Part shown: in pieces, positions 1 to 9,820 of the stretch
Layout: the number at the start of each line of letters is the position of its first letter
How positions within the stretch are numbered: the stretch's first letter is position 1
Assembly (NCBI RefSeq): GCF_025370785.1
Contig: NZ_JAMXFA010000007.1
Coordinates: forward strand, 1-64,000
Length of the DNA stretch: 64,000 bases
Reading direction: 5' to 3'
Origin: Laspinema olomoucense D3b
GTDB lineage: Bacteria > Cyanobacteriota > Cyanobacteriia > Cyanobacteriales > Laspinemataceae
Program-made: the position numbers and the translations under genes
Notes under the pieces: generated by a model
The model's input: the letters and a program-made list of their open reading frames with translations, nothing else
What the model was told of the DNA's origin: nothing
Databases searched by the model: none

Positions 1-126
1 TCGTTGCCTTTCCTCACCGCGCTTTACTACTTTAACTAACCCACCCGGGTTTGTCAAGCGTTTTTGAGGATTTTTTTTGACTTTTTTGGAAAAAAGTCTG
101 AAAGCCATACAGGGAAGGAGTTTCAG

Positions 127-1056
127 GTGGAAAATTTTTTGATGATTCCTGAGTCAGGAAAGTCCAAGGGGGCGATCGCAGTCAATTCTCAAGCGGCCTT
201 GCCCCCTTGGATTGTGTTGGACCCTCTATTCCAGGGTTGGTTATTAGAGGATATTGGTCGAGGCGATCGCACCACTAGCGCTATCTATATAGAGGAGATA
301 GAGGAAGCTCCCCCTGCTCGGGCCGAATGGATTGTTAAAGAACCGGGTGCTGTGGCGGGATTACCTTTCGCGCGTCGCATCTTTAGTCTTTTGGACTCCC
401 GGGTTGAGTTCACTCCCACGATTGTGGAAGGGGAGTATTGCCAACCCGGACAGGTGGTGGCTCAAATCAAAGGCCCCGTGAATGCTCTCCTCAGCGGAGA
501 ACGAGTTGCTCTTAACGTGGTGATGCGTCTGAGTGGCATTGCCACCCTAACCCGGAAGTATGTGGAAAAAATTGCAGATTTGCCGGTGCAACTGGTGGAT
601 ACGCGCAAAACTACACCGGGACTGAGACTCTTAGAAAAATATGCGACTCAGGTTGGGGGAGCTAGAAACCACCGCATGGGATTGGATGACGCCGTAATGA
701 TTAAGGACAACCATATTGTGGCGGCAGGAGGAATTGGAGGGGCGATCGCCCGAGTCCGTTCCCAGATTCCCTATCCCTTAACGGTAGAAGTGGAAACAGA
801 AACGTTAAAGGATGTGAAAGAGGCCCTCGAACATGGAGCCGACATTATTATGTTGGACAACATGAGTGTTGAGCAGATGAGTAAAGCGGTCCCCTTGATA
901 CGTCAGCATAACGAGCGGATCTCCATTGAAGCCTCAGGCAACATCACCTTAGAAACAATCCGTGCAGTGGGAGAAACGGGAGTAGACTACATCTCCACGA
1001 GTGCGCCAATTACCCGATCCACTTGGTTGGATTTGAGTATGAAAATTAGAGGGTAA
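127..1056 (+). CDS. nadC: nicotinate-nucleotide pyrophosphorylase (carboxylating)
   Basis: Makes nicotinate mononucleotide from quinolinate and PRPP, the third step of de novo NAD synthesis in the cytoplasm. The protein reads as a full-length NadC/quinolinate phosphoribosyltransferase: the N-terminal part has LLEDIGRGDRTT, followed by SGERVALNVVMRLSGIAT, VDTRKTTPGLRLLEKYA, GGARNHRMGLDDAVMIKDNH and the barrel end IEASGNITLETIRAVGETGVD. I chose the GTG preceded by AGGGAAGGAG with a 6-nt gap; an ATG 15 bases further in (142) is also possible, and the frame stays open upstream to a TTG at 64. The resulting ~309 aa is slightly longer than usual. A strong hairpin follows the stop, so it is probably transcribed alone. 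Family call is firm; only the start is uncertain. Confidence 0.95.
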   Translation: MENFLMIPESGKSKGAIAVNSQAALPPWIVLDPLFQGWLLEDIGRGDRTTSAIYIEEIEEAPPARAEWIVKEPGAVAGLPFARRIFSLLDSRVEFTPTIVEGEYCQPGQVVAQIKGPVNALLSGERVALNVVMRLSGIATLTRKYVEKIADLPVQLVDTRKTTPGLRLLEKYATQVGGARNHRMGLDDAVMIKDNHIVAAGGIGGAIARVRSQIPYPLTVEVETETLKDVKEALEHGADIIMLDNMSVEQMSKAVPLIRQHNERISIEASGNITLETIRAVGETGVDYISTSAPITRSTWLDLSMKIRG

Positions 1057-1060
1057 ACCT

Positions 1061-1087
1061 AAAACAGGCGCTTCAAGCGCCTGTTTT
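1061..1087. terminator. perfect 13-bp hairpin after nadC
   Basis: AAAACAGGCGCTT and its exact reverse complement are separated by one base and lie 4 bases after the nadC stop. The stem starts with A4 and ends with T4, so it can work for nadC on the plus strand and for phoX arriving on the minus strand. Confidence 0.8.
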
Positions 1088-1132
1088 AACATGAGGGAGA
1101 CTAAAATTTGTCTGGGAGTCTTTCTTCATCTC

Positions 1133-3388
1133 CTATAGAGAAGTCATCCCTAGAGGAATTGCCTGGGAATCTAGACGGCGAATCGCGACAACGGCTGGTA
1201 TCGGAGGGTCATTCGGTTGTTTTGTGGGCCAGTTTGAACCCAAGGGGACCTGACGAGTCTGGGTAAATTTCTCTCCCTCTACAGTGAGCATGGCGAACTC
1301 CCGAGTTTCTACTGCGCCATTGATCCGGATTCCATTCGTTTCACCGGGATGTTGCACTGCTAAAAATAAGGTTTGTTCATCTGGGGTTAAAAATGGCCCC
1401 GTTGTTTCGCACTCCATTGGCCCCAAGCCGAATAAATAGGCTTTTCCCGCATCAGGTCCCGATGTGGGAATGAACCAGATGGAATTATTGCCAAAGATAC
1501 CGATTTGCTTGGAGAGGGCGATCGCCTGTCCTGAATCATCAACCCGCGTGGGGAGGGCACTATTGAGCCCGCCGGTACTCATATCGGTCACCATCCAGAG
1601 ATTACCCCCGCGATCAACTAACAAGTTATCTGGGTTAGAGAATCCGACTCCCCCTTGGGTGGGTTCGCCACCTAAAGCCAATTTTTCCCAAGTAAAGCTG
1701 AGGGAAGCGGGTTCGTTGTTATCTTCCTTAAGGCGGAAAATCCAACCCAAAGGATAGGGGGTTTCACCGTTGGGTCCGGTAAAGATACGGTTATCGGGGC
1801 CTCCTTCCGGTGCAGACCCTCCCGCAGTAAAGGCGATATAGAGGGATCCATCGGGAGCAATGATGGTATCTTCTGGACGGGCGGTGCAGGTGACACCAGC
1901 GGCATTAGCCGCATAGTGAGCATCGATTAAAATGGCCCCTTGTTTTTCTTCCGGGTTGCCTACATAGAGGTCATTGAGGGTTTTGAACTGCTGTTTAAAG
2001 GACTGGATCTGTTCGTCGCGATCGCTAATAAAATAACCACCTTGGCGTTGATTCTGTTGACTTGCTGGGGTTATTGGTTCTCGTTTGGGTAAAGAGATGA
2101 CATTCCCGACTAGCTGACTAGGGAGTTGGGGGTCGATCGCCGTTTCTGGAGTTAGGGGAATCCAAGCGCCAGTTCCATCGGGGTTGAATTTCGCCCCATA
2201 GAGTTGACCCTCAGCCAATAACTGGGAGTTCGTTTTATCTGTGGGATTGCTGACAACCCCTTGACTGACAAACTTATAAAGATGACCCCCTTGGCGATCG
2301 CATCCCGAATAAAACGCCAGGGGTTTTCCCGACTCCACGCGCACTCCTACCGCTTCATGGCGATAGCGTCCCAACCAAGTATGCTTAGTCCCATAATCGT
2401 TGGGATCCGCCGGGTCAATTTCTACAATCCATCCATATTTATTCCCGGCTAAACCAAATACATTGCCTTGTCCGTCCAGGTTATCAGCAGCCAAATCAAA
2501 GGGTAACTCCCCTGGATCGAAAGAGGTCCCATCAGCATAGACGGGTTCTGTCACCTGGGATTGGAAATTTTCCTCGGCACTCAATACCGTTCCCCAGGGG
2601 GTTGTACCACCGGCACAATTTCCAAAAGTGCCAATGATGCGATCGCCCAATCCATCGCGATACCCAAGCACCTGCTCTTTCTGAAAAATCTTCACCCCAG
2701 GACCCGTTACCTTTAAATAGCGGCCATCTTTTAACCCAGCAATCCCGGAAATGCGTCGGTCTGCTGGAGAATAGGTGCGTTCCCATTGGCCCTCCGGGGT
2801 TCGTCGTAGAGAAATCACCCCGAGTCCTTGATCAATTAAGGCTTCTTCACAAATTTTTTGAATTTGGGCTTTTAAGGGGTTGTTGTCAGCCAGTGCAAAG
2901 GCATTAATCCTGGTGGCTGTTTCTCCCTGGGAAGCTTTAGACATTCCAGACTTAACGGCTTCCAGGGGTAAGGGTTTCTGAATGACTAAAGGATAGGTCT
3001 GCATCCAAGTGGCAGCACTAATATATTCAAAATTAATGGTGAGATAGCCTTGATTGGGGGCTGTTTCAATGAAAGAGAGATAATCATTGTTGTAGCCAAA
3101 ACGAGAATCGCCCACAGGGTCTCCCCATTGGGCGATCGCATCATAAGTAAACCCCTCGGGAAGAACCAGATCGTCGAGGATTTCATAGTTCCGGTAGGCT
3201 TCAATTTGTTGAGCGGGTGCAATGCCATCGGTGGGAACGGGCAGAGGACCTTTGATCGGCTTAAAATTGAGACTCTTGGGTGATGACTGTAATCCTGGTA
3301 AATTGCAAGATTGCAGGGAACTCAGGGCAACAGTACCGGCAAATCCACTCAAAAACAGCAAAAATTCCCGACGTTTGATATTGATCAT
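1133..3388 (-). CDS. phoX: PhoX-family alkaline phosphatase, Tat-exported
   Basis: Periplasmic or cell-surface phosphatase that frees phosphate from organic esters; PhoX enzymes use Ca and Fe cofactors. The N-terminus has a twin-arginine signal (RREFLLF, residues 6-12), a hydrophobic stretch and then LQSC, which may be a lipobox (Cys28) or a normal cleavage region. The family hallmark NCAGGTTPWGTVLSAEENF is at about 257-275, with the likely iron-ligand Cys at 258. At 751 aa it has the usual PhoX size. Its start codon overlaps the phoU stop (ATGA), so it is the last gene of the run sphR-sphS-phoU-phoX and probably depends on readthrough and coupling from phoU. Phosphate regulation is inferred from these neighbours. 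Confidence 0.93.
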   Translation of the reverse strand: MINIKRREFLLFLSGFAGTVALSSLQSCNLPGLQSSPKSLNFKPIKGPLPVPTDGIAPAQQIEAYRNYEILDDLVLPEGFTYDAIAQWGDPVGDSRFGYNNDYLSFIETAPNQGYLTINFEYISAATWMQTYPLVIQKPLPLEAVKSGMSKASQGETATRINAFALADNNPLKAQIQKICEEALIDQGLGVISLRRTPEGQWERTYSPADRRISGIAGLKDGRYLKVTGPGVKIFQKEQVLGYRDGLGDRIIGTFGNCAGGTTPWGTVLSAEENFQSQVTEPVYADGTSFDPGELPFDLAADNLDGQGNVFGLAGNKYGWIVEIDPADPNDYGTKHTWLGRYRHEAVGVRVESGKPLAFYSGCDRQGGHLYKFVSQGVVSNPTDKTNSQLLAEGQLYGAKFNPDGTGAWIPLTPETAIDPQLPSQLVGNVISLPKREPITPASQQNQRQGGYFISDRDEQIQSFKQQFKTLNDLYVGNPEEKQGAILIDAHYAANAAGVTCTARPEDTIIAPDGSLYIAFTAGGSAPEGGPDNRIFTGPNGETPYPLGWIFRLKEDNNEPASLSFTWEKLALGGEPTQGGVGFSNPDNLLVDRGGNLWMVTDMSTGGLNSALPTRVDDSGQAIALSKQIGIFGNNSIWFIPTSGPDAGKAYLFGLGPMECETTGPFLTPDEQTLFLAVQHPGETNGIRINGAVETREFAMLTVEGEKFTQTRQVPLGSNWPTKQPNDPPIPAVVAIRRLDSQAIPLGMTSL

Positions 3389-4068
3389 CGATGACCTGTG
3401 ACGATATAGGAGACTCGCTGTCCAATATTGGTGGCATGATCGGCCATGCGTTCGAGGTGGCGAATCAGTAATGCCATTAATAACAGCGGTTCGACTACGC
3501 CTTTAATATCTCGCTGATTGGCGAGGATGTGATAAAGGTTATGGTAGGCATCATCTACAATCGAGTCTAGTTGCTTCATCCGTTGACCGACTTCGGCATC
3601 GAGATCGGCTAAGGCGACGAGACTGGTTGCCAGCATTGCTCTAGCTTGGTGGGACATTTCCTCAATTTCTGCCATACAAGGATGGGGTGGATAGGGAAAG
3701 AGTTTGACGGCAATTTCCGAGATATCCTGAGCATAGTCCCCAATGCGCTCTAAGTCTCGCACTAGCTGCATAAAGGCCCCGAGTAAACGGGAATCCATTG
3801 CGGCTGGGGCTTGCAAGGTCATGAGCATGACACATTCGGATTCGATCTGCCGATAAAAGCGATCGATTTGTTTGTCGAGTAAGGGAATGGCTTCGGCAGC
3901 GGATAAATCTCGGGCAAATAAAGCTTGATGACTTAGACGGAAAGAATTTTCCACTAAGGCACCCATCCGCAAGATATCCCGCTCTAAGCGTTTTACTTTC
4001 CGCCTAAAATGAGTCAATCTAGAATTTTTGTTATAGGACGAAGCAGAGAGTTCGGCTTGATTAGCCAT
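3385..4068 (-). CDS. phoU: phosphate signalling regulator PhoU
   Basis: Cytoplasmic helical-bundle protein that damps Pho signalling by linking the Pst transporter to the sensor kinase. The sequence shows two similar three-helix PhoU repeats (about residues 20-110 and 120-220), with ALVENSFRLSHQALFARD in the first and LLIRHLERMADHATNIGQRV at the end of the second; this E-x-x-D-H-A-x-N signature is diagnostic. Length 227 aa is typical. It sits between the kinase (106 bp gap) and phoX (4-base overlap), the context expected of a Pho operon. No pst genes are in the window. Confidence 0.93.
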   Translation of the reverse strand: MANQAELSASSYNKNSRLTHFRRKVKRLERDILRMGALVENSFRLSHQALFARDLSAAEAIPLLDKQIDRFYRQIESECVMLMTLQAPAAMDSRLLGAFMQLVRDLERIGDYAQDISEIAVKLFPYPPHPCMAEIEEMSHQARAMLATSLVALADLDAEVGQRMKQLDSIVDDAYHNLYHILANQRDIKGVVEPLLLMALLIRHLERMADHATNIGQRVSYIVTGHR

Positions 4069-4174
4069 TGGTTCTAAAAATAACGCTACAAATGGTTAAT
4101 GATTTGAGCAAATGGGGTTTTAAAACGGTATTAGAGCATACGATTAAAATCTTGAGAGTGGCAGACACAGAATT

Positions 4175-5521
4175 TTAAAGGTTTGGATTGAGCAAAGCCC
4201 GATCGCAGGGGAGTCGCAGTTGCAACCAGGCTCCCCCAGTCTGGGGATGGTTGCTGGCTTTAATGGTTCCTCCGTGGGCGGTGATGATTTGTTGGGCGAT
4301 CGCCAAGCCTAGACCCGATCCTGGACTGGTGGCATAGGCTTTCCCCGAGCTTTGAGTCGGGTCAAGGGACTGTCTAGCGCGGGCTGGATCCCCTCGGTAG
4401 AGGCGATCAAAGATATATGGCAGATCAGACAGACTAAAGCCTGCTCCTGAATCGATCATATCAATTTGGATGATTTCGTGTTCCAGGGTGGGCTGGGGAT
4501 GAGGGCTACGATCGCCCACAATTTCAGTGGCAATGATGGCTTGAATTTTGCCCTGGGGTGAACTGTACCGAATACTATTATCGAGGATATTCAAAAAGAC
4601 GCGATAGAGTTTAGACTCATCGGCTTCTAGGAATACCTGTTCAGGTCCAGAATACTCAAAATTGAGCTGTTTCTGACGGGCTAACGGTTCTAGAGTTTGC
4701 CAGACGGACTGAATTAAGGCACAGATATCCACGGATTTGAGGACCAGTTTATTCCCGGGATCGACTTCCAAATGAGTCAGTTCCAGCCAGTCTTGCACCA
4801 GTTTAATCAGGCGATTGGTTTCTCCGGATAACCGTTCGACGCGCTGACTCCAGGGAGGCTCCAAGCGGCCTTGTAAGGCTTCGGCAACTAAGCTAATACT
4901 GGTGAGGGGGGTTTTCAGTTCGTGGGCTAAATCGTTCATCCAGCGATCGCGATTTTGCGCCAGGGTGACTAAAGGTTGACGATTTTCTAAAAATACCCCT
5001 ACTTGTCCCTCGCCTAGGGGCCAACTATAGCCTCGTAAAGTTAGCGATCGCGTTTTTCCCATTTCTGACCCATTTTGACAGGCGGGATGAAACACCCACT
5101 CGCGCACCTGGGCTTTTTGTTCTTGTCGAGTCTGCTCAATTAGGTGATCCAATTCATAAGACCGCACGAACTTCAGTAACAGACGCGGGGAACTCGGTTC
5201 CCACTTGTGAATCTGGAGGATTTCCTGTGCCTGGGAATTGCACCAGACTAATTGATTTTCTTCATCGACTTGGAGATACCCGACTGGAGCAACTTGTAAT
5301 AATTGTCGTCCCTCTTCTAGCTGGGCTTCTAGCTGTTGTCGCTCTTGTTTCATCCAAGCGATCACTCTGCGCAATCGAGACATGATTGGCATATAGGAGC
5401 CAAAGGAATCGACTGTCTGCCCCCCCAACCATTGCTGTAACTGCTGACGCATCCAAAACTGCTGGCACAGCCAAAATCCAATTCCCACAGCTAGGCCTAG
5501 GAAAAATGCGACTATAGCCAT
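4175..5521 (-). CDS. sphS: SphS/PhoR-like phosphate sensor histidine kinase
   Basis: Membrane-attached histidine kinase expected to phosphorylate the adjacent SphR-like regulator when phosphate is low. It has one N-terminal membrane segment (about residues 2-22), a PAS-like domain (about 75-180, with LLQVAPVGYLQVDEENQLVWCN), the dimerisation/phosphoacceptor motif NDLAHELKTPLTS with His200, and an ATPase domain with the N box (LDNSIRYSS), DSGAGF and GSGLGLAI. PhoR-type kinases have this single-helix-plus-PAS layout and no large periplasmic sensor. It lies 253 bp downstream of sphR and upstream of phoU. The Pho assignment rests on this neighbourhood and the domain layout. Confidence 0.88.
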   Translation of the reverse strand: MAIVAFFLGLAVGIGFWLCQQFWMRQQLQQWLGGQTVDSFGSYMPIMSRLRRVIAWMKQERQQLEAQLEEGRQLLQVAPVGYLQVDEENQLVWCNSQAQEILQIHKWEPSSPRLLLKFVRSYELDHLIEQTRQEQKAQVREWVFHPACQNGSEMGKTRSLTLRGYSWPLGEGQVGVFLENRQPLVTLAQNRDRWMNDLAHELKTPLTSISLVAEALQGRLEPPWSQRVERLSGETNRLIKLVQDWLELTHLEVDPGNKLVLKSVDICALIQSVWQTLEPLARQKQLNFEYSGPEQVFLEADESKLYRVFLNILDNSIRYSSPQGKIQAIIATEIVGDRSPHPQPTLEHEIIQIDMIDSGAGFSLSDLPYIFDRLYRGDPARARQSLDPTQSSGKAYATSPGSGLGLAIAQQIITAHGGTIKASNHPQTGGAWLQLRLPCDRALLNPNL

Positions 5522-5774
5522 TTCGCTTCCTCGATATAGAGCGCTTTGGCGTAAGAATGATTGACCCTACAGCGCCATCGGGTTCCGCCATGATAAATCC
5601 GGTAGGCTCCAGTGGTTGATGATTTGCTATCAACTTAGGCACTCATTCGGGATGATAGGAATTTCCCCGAACTATCAGGTCGGCGCAATCGCTCTTCGTC
5701 TCATGATATAAGCAATGGGGGGAACGCGGCCAGAGGGAGCTTGGGGATACACCGGGTTTAGGCGATCCCGGCTT

Positions 5775-6527
5775 TTAGCCTAAGCGATAACCAAATCCCC
5801 GAACGGTAATGATGTACTCTGGTTGGGAGGGATCCCGCTCTAATTTTTCGCGCAACCACCGGATATGAACGTCAACGGTTTTGCTGTCTCCCACAAAATC
5901 CGGACCCCAGACGCGATCGAGCAACTGATCTCGGGACCAAACCCGACGGGGATAACTCATAAACAGCTCAAGCAGACGAAATTCTTTCGGAGATAAGTTA
6001 ACCTCTTCGGTGGAGACCATGACTCGACACTCTTGGGGATATAACGTAATCTCTCCAAATCGCAAGACTTGCGGATCCATTAACCCATTCAAGCGTTGAC
6101 GACGAAACAAAGCCCGACATCGAGCAATAAACTCCCTCATGCTAAAGGGTTTGGTCAAGTAGTCATCCGCCCCTACTTCTAAACCTAACACCCGGTCAGT
6201 TTCGCTCCCTTTGGCACTCAAAATCAAAATGGGCACGGGGTTGCCTTGTTGACGGAGGAGACGACACAAATCCAGTCCGTTGACTTGGGGCAGCATGATA
6301 TCTAACACAATTAAGTCAAAGGGAAAATCTGTTGAGACAGGTTCGGCTCGATACAAACTGTTGAGGGCGCTCTGCCCATCTGCGGCAATGCTGACTTCAT
6401 AACCTTCCTCCTCTAAGGCTAAAACTAGCATTTCCCGAATCAGGTCTTCATCTTCTACTACTAAGATCCGATGATTGTTACTGAATTCTGCCCTAGGAAG
6501 GGTTTTGGTTGCTTCCACAGAAAACAT
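5775..6527 (-). CDS. sphR: SphR/PhoB-like response regulator
   Basis: OmpR/PhoB-class DNA-binding response regulator, presumed activator of the Pho regulon. The receiver domain (about residues 20-135) has the acidic pair in VVEDED, phospho-acceptor Asp76 in LIVLDIMLP and Lys in YLTKPFS; the C-terminal winged helix (about 150-250) has LSPKEFRLLELFMSYPRRVWSRDQLL and VDVHIRWLREKLE. It is first in the minus-strand run with sphS, phoU and phoX. The 230-bp upstream gap holds one octamer CTTAACCT on the coding strand (plus strand 6622-6629), which matches the core of cyanobacterial Pho boxes but is not visibly repeated. Confidence 0.88.
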   Translation of the reverse strand: MFSVEATKTLPRAEFSNNHRILVVEDEDLIREMLVLALEEEGYEVSIAADGQSALNSLYRAEPVSTDFPFDLIVLDIMLPQVNGLDLCRLLRQQGNPVPILILSAKGSETDRVLGLEVGADDYLTKPFSMREFIARCRALFRRQRLNGLMDPQVLRFGEITLYPQECRVMVSTEEVNLSPKEFRLLELFMSYPRRVWSRDQLLDRVWGPDFVGDSKTVDVHIRWLREKLERDPSQPEYIITVRGFGYRLG

Positions 6528-6759
6528 GGTTAATGATTGTTGTGATTAATATCATTTCCATTGTTACAACAAAACGGCCATGAAATTTGTTTCGGTCAGG
6601 GTATCCAAATTTACCGCTCCAAGGTTAAGGGAGCGATCGCCATTTTCCCTGGCGCTATTTAGCCCTAAAAATGGTAAAATATCCAGGCTTCTGGGAATAA
6701 AGGTTTAAATCCCGGGCATCGATTCAACTTGCACTTTTATCACTTTACCCCGCACCCTC

Positions 6760-7506
6760 ATGTTATTGCACTTAAGTACCTGGCCTGAAGTCGAAGCCTA
6801 TCTCAAAGATAAGAGTGGAATTATTCTGCCGATTGGTTCGACGGAACAACATGGCCCTACGGGACTAATTGGCACCGATGCGATTTGTGCTGAGGCGATC
6901 GCCCGAGGGGTTGGCGAAGCAACCCAGGCGATCGTAGGTCCTACAATTAATGTGGGAATGGCGTTGCATCATACCGCTTTTCCCGGCACGATCAGCCTCC
7001 GTCCCAGCACCTTAATTCTAGTTATTCAGGACTATCTCACCAGTTTAGCTAAGGCAGGATTTACTAAATTTTTCTTTATTAATGGTCATGGCGGAAATAT
7101 CGCCACTCTCAAAGCAGCCTTTTCGGAAACTTATCATACTATCGGTGGTTTAAACCTCCCCAATAGCGACTTGATCCAGTGTCAAATCGCTAATTGGTTT
7201 ACTTGCAGTTCGGTTTATAAACTCGCCAAAGAGTTATATGGAAATGAAGAAGGTTCCCATGCCACTCCCAGCGAAGTTGCACTCACCCAGTATGTTTATC
7301 CCGAATCCATTAAAACTGCTCCCTTATCCAAACAAGTTGCTTCCGGTTATCCCATTTATGGGGCGGTAGATTTTCGTCGCAAATATCCCGATGGTAGAAT
7401 GGGTTCTAATCCCGCTTTAGCCACTCCTGAACATGGGAAGCAATTTTATGATTTAGCGGTTCAAGAGTTAACGCAAGCTTATTTAGACTTTATCAAGACC
7501 GAATAA
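6760..7506 (+). CDS. creatininase-family amidohydrolase
   Basis: Member of the creatininase/creatinine amidohydrolase family of metal-dependent hydrolases. Visible family motifs are LPIGSTEQHGPTGLIGTDA near the N-terminus (Glu and His metal ligands), ALHHTAFPGTISL and the FFINGHGGN loop (about 113-121). The 248-aa length fits. Cyanobacterial members have no settled substrate, so creatinine should not be assumed. It stands alone on the plus strand, and its stop directly abuts the stop of the convergent WD40 gene with no base between them. Confidence 0.88.
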   Translation: MLLHLSTWPEVEAYLKDKSGIILPIGSTEQHGPTGLIGTDAICAEAIARGVGEATQAIVGPTINVGMALHHTAFPGTISLRPSTLILVIQDYLTSLAKAGFTKFFFINGHGGNIATLKAAFSETYHTIGGLNLPNSDLIQCQIANWFTCSSVYKLAKELYGNEEGSHATPSEVALTQYVYPESIKTAPLSKQVASGYPIYGAVDFRRKYPDGRMGSNPALATPEHGKQFYDLAVQELTQAYLDFIKTE

Positions 7507-9576
7507 TTAATAAAAAGGTCGCCAAATCTTCACGGTTTTATCATGAGATCCACTGGCTAGGAAATGACCATCTGAACTAAATGCTACGGCATTGACGGAA
7601 TCAAAATGGCCGGTGAGGGTCCCAATCAATTCGCCGGTTTCCAGATGCCAGAGCTTAATGGTTTTATCATGAGAGCCACTGGCTAATACCGGCGATCGCG
7701 GACTAATAGCTACGCAAAGCACTTCAGCGGTATGACCCCGCAAGGTCCGGGTAGGAGCGGCTCTTGTGCCTCCTTCCGAAGGGCTTCCCTGGATTTGCCA
7801 GAGTTTAATGGTTTCATCCCGACTGGCACTGGCTAAAACATGACTATTAGGGCTTAAAGAAACAGATGTTACTGGGGAATTCCCAATCAAGGTCCGGACT
7901 AATTGCTGAGTTTTTAACTGCCAGATCTTAATAGTTTTGTCCGTACTTCCACTCACTAAAAGCTGACCATCGGGACTAAAGGTGACGGAATAAACAAAAC
8001 TAGAATGTCCGATGAGGGTTGCTAGTAATTCTCCGGTAGAAACCTGCCAAAGTTTAATGGTTTGGTCTCCACTACCGGAGGCCAGAATTTCTCCATTCGG
8101 ACTAAAGGCGACGGAATAAATGGGGACAGAATGGCCGGTTAAAATATGGAGCCGTCGATTAGTTGGAAGATGCCAGAGTCTAACGGTGGAATCGGCACAA
8201 CCTGTAGCTAAAAACTGGCGATCGGGACTAATCGCAACGGAATAAATTGAGGCTGAATTATCCGTAATGCTATTGGGTAATCCCTGGGATTGTTCTAAAT
8301 TTGTGAATTGCCAAATATTGATGCTTTTATCCCAACTTCCACTGATCACCAAATAAGGCGATCGCCGTTCCGGGTCACTATTTTGCTGCCCGAAGGCTAC
8401 AGATACCACGGAGTCCGAATGACCGATCAGAGTATTGACGCATCGCCAAATGGGGCGCATCGCATTTAGACTCTGCTCTCCACGAGGAACCGGGAGTCCT
8501 GTCAGCACCACTGATGCTACAGGTATCCGTTTTCTCTCCGGATTATAACGGCTCGGGGAAAAATTAGGGGGATTTGCTAGATCTTCTTCTACTCTGTCCT
8601 GTTTAGGGGGCGAGTCTTCCACGTCCCGACTATTTTCTAACAGTTCTAAAACTTTTTCTACCTTGGGATCCGTTAGAGAAATCCGTTGACTATTGCTCTT
8701 TGAAACATCTTCTATCAGGCTAGATAACCCTGAATCTTTATTGTCTAATTTTTGGACCTCTTGATAGAGGGATTCGGCATCAAAATCAATAATTTGAATA
8801 AAACTTAAATAGTTTTGAGGGTAATTTAATAGCCTCCTAAGTTGATGAATAACTTTCTTAATATCTTCTATAGTAGAAATTATATCCCATTGAAAAGCTG
8901 CAAAATTTTCCGTTTCATCTTCTAAGAAATCTATAAATTCTTGATTATTTTGAACAGTTTCTGATAAAATTAAACTAACACACGGCAACCAATCGGAACG
9001 GAAATTATCTCTAATTTTTTCAGGTAAGGCATCAATATAAAGTTCAGACTCAATCTGTTTTTTGAGGTCCTGAAGTTGGCGACTCTGAGTCCGGATATCC
9101 AAACGATAAATTTCTTCGGCACTCCCACAAAGCATGGGACTTTGAGTAATATTTTTTAGCCAACATTTGCTTTCATAAGTGCCAAATGCCTCTTGCTGTA
9201 AAGCAGTTACCCGCCGTTTTAGCCATGCCTGAACTTGACTGTATTCTGAGCCTTTGATGGGAGCATCCGAGGAAAACAAGTCAGTTTGGTGAAACTTAGA
9301 AGGGTGGAGGGCTACAATAATCCCCTTAATCAGGGCTTCGATGAATACCAGACGCACGCGAGAATTTTGGGGAAGAGATGTAGCATTCCGCCAAATGATA
9401 AATAAATGGCTTAATTGAGCAAGGGAAAGCTGGCCTAAAATCCCAGAATTTAAAGCACCAGTAATTTTACCTCCTAATAAGGAGGTTCCCCAGATTAAGG
9501 CGCTTAGTTCGTCTAGCACGGATTTGTTGCTATTACTCAAGGTGTTGCCATCCAAGTCATTCACGGTTTCGTTCAA
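7507..9576 (-). CDS. WD40 beta-propeller protein with long N-terminal region
   Basis: The C-terminal ~310 residues contain seven WD40 units ending in NIWQF, VRLWHL, IKLWQV, IKIWQL, IKLWQI, IKLWHL and VKIW, enough for one closed seven-bladed propeller used for protein binding. The first ~370 residues are helical and charged, with no domain I recognise. No signal peptide or membrane segment is seen, so it is probably cytoplasmic. The proposed start is TTG with a weak ribosome site; a GTG four codons in is an alternative. Such proteins are numerous in filamentous cyanobacteria and mostly unassigned. Two blades have nearly identical DNA, which suggests recent blade duplication. Confidence 0.85.
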   Translation of the reverse strand: MNETVNDLDGNTLSNSNKSVLDELSALIWGTSLLGGKITGALNSGILGQLSLAQLSHLFIIWRNATSLPQNSRVRLVFIEALIKGIIVALHPSKFHQTDLFSSDAPIKGSEYSQVQAWLKRRVTALQQEAFGTYESKCWLKNITQSPMLCGSAEEIYRLDIRTQSRQLQDLKKQIESELYIDALPEKIRDNFRSDWLPCVSLILSETVQNNQEFIDFLEDETENFAAFQWDIISTIEDIKKVIHQLRRLLNYPQNYLSFIQIIDFDAESLYQEVQKLDNKDSGLSSLIEDVSKSNSQRISLTDPKVEKVLELLENSRDVEDSPPKQDRVEEDLANPPNFSPSRYNPERKRIPVASVVLTGLPVPRGEQSLNAMRPIWRCVNTLIGHSDSVVSVAFGQQNSDPERRSPYLVISGSWDKSINIWQFTNLEQSQGLPNSITDNSASIYSVAISPDRQFLATGCADSTVRLWHLPTNRRLHILTGHSVPIYSVAFSPNGEILASGSGDQTIKLWQVSTGELLATLIGHSSFVYSVTFSPDGQLLVSGSTDKTIKIWQLKTQQLVRTLIGNSPVTSVSLSPNSHVLASASRDETIKLWQIQGSPSEGGTRAAPTRTLRGHTAEVLCVAISPRSPVLASGSHDKTIKLWHLETGELIGTLTGHFDSVNAVAFSSDGHFLASGSHDKTVKIWRPFY

Positions 9577-9820
9577 GGGAACGATTTACCCCTATTGATG
9601 AATTCGGGAAAGGTCACTGCCCCATCTGTGTTAGGGATCAGATGAGCGATGGGATTGAAGTTAGGGGGTTGGCACCGCCACCTTATGGTTAGAGATAGAG
9701 AATAGATCTCGCGGTTGCCGATCGCCCCCTCTCTCCTGCCCGGGTTGGAGATCGCATCCAATAAAGCCAGCGATCGCATCGGTTCTCTAATCCGGTAGCC
9801 ATTCTGGACCACCTATTAGA

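Noticed and set aside
5262-5642. 126-residue open frame overlapping the start of sphS
   Set aside because: Lies in another frame over the well-supported kinase N-terminus and its upstream region, with no domain.
9573-9812. 79-residue open frame upstream of the WD40 gene
   Set aside because: No ribosome site, arginine-rich random composition with HIP1-derived codons, and no family features; treated as non-coding.
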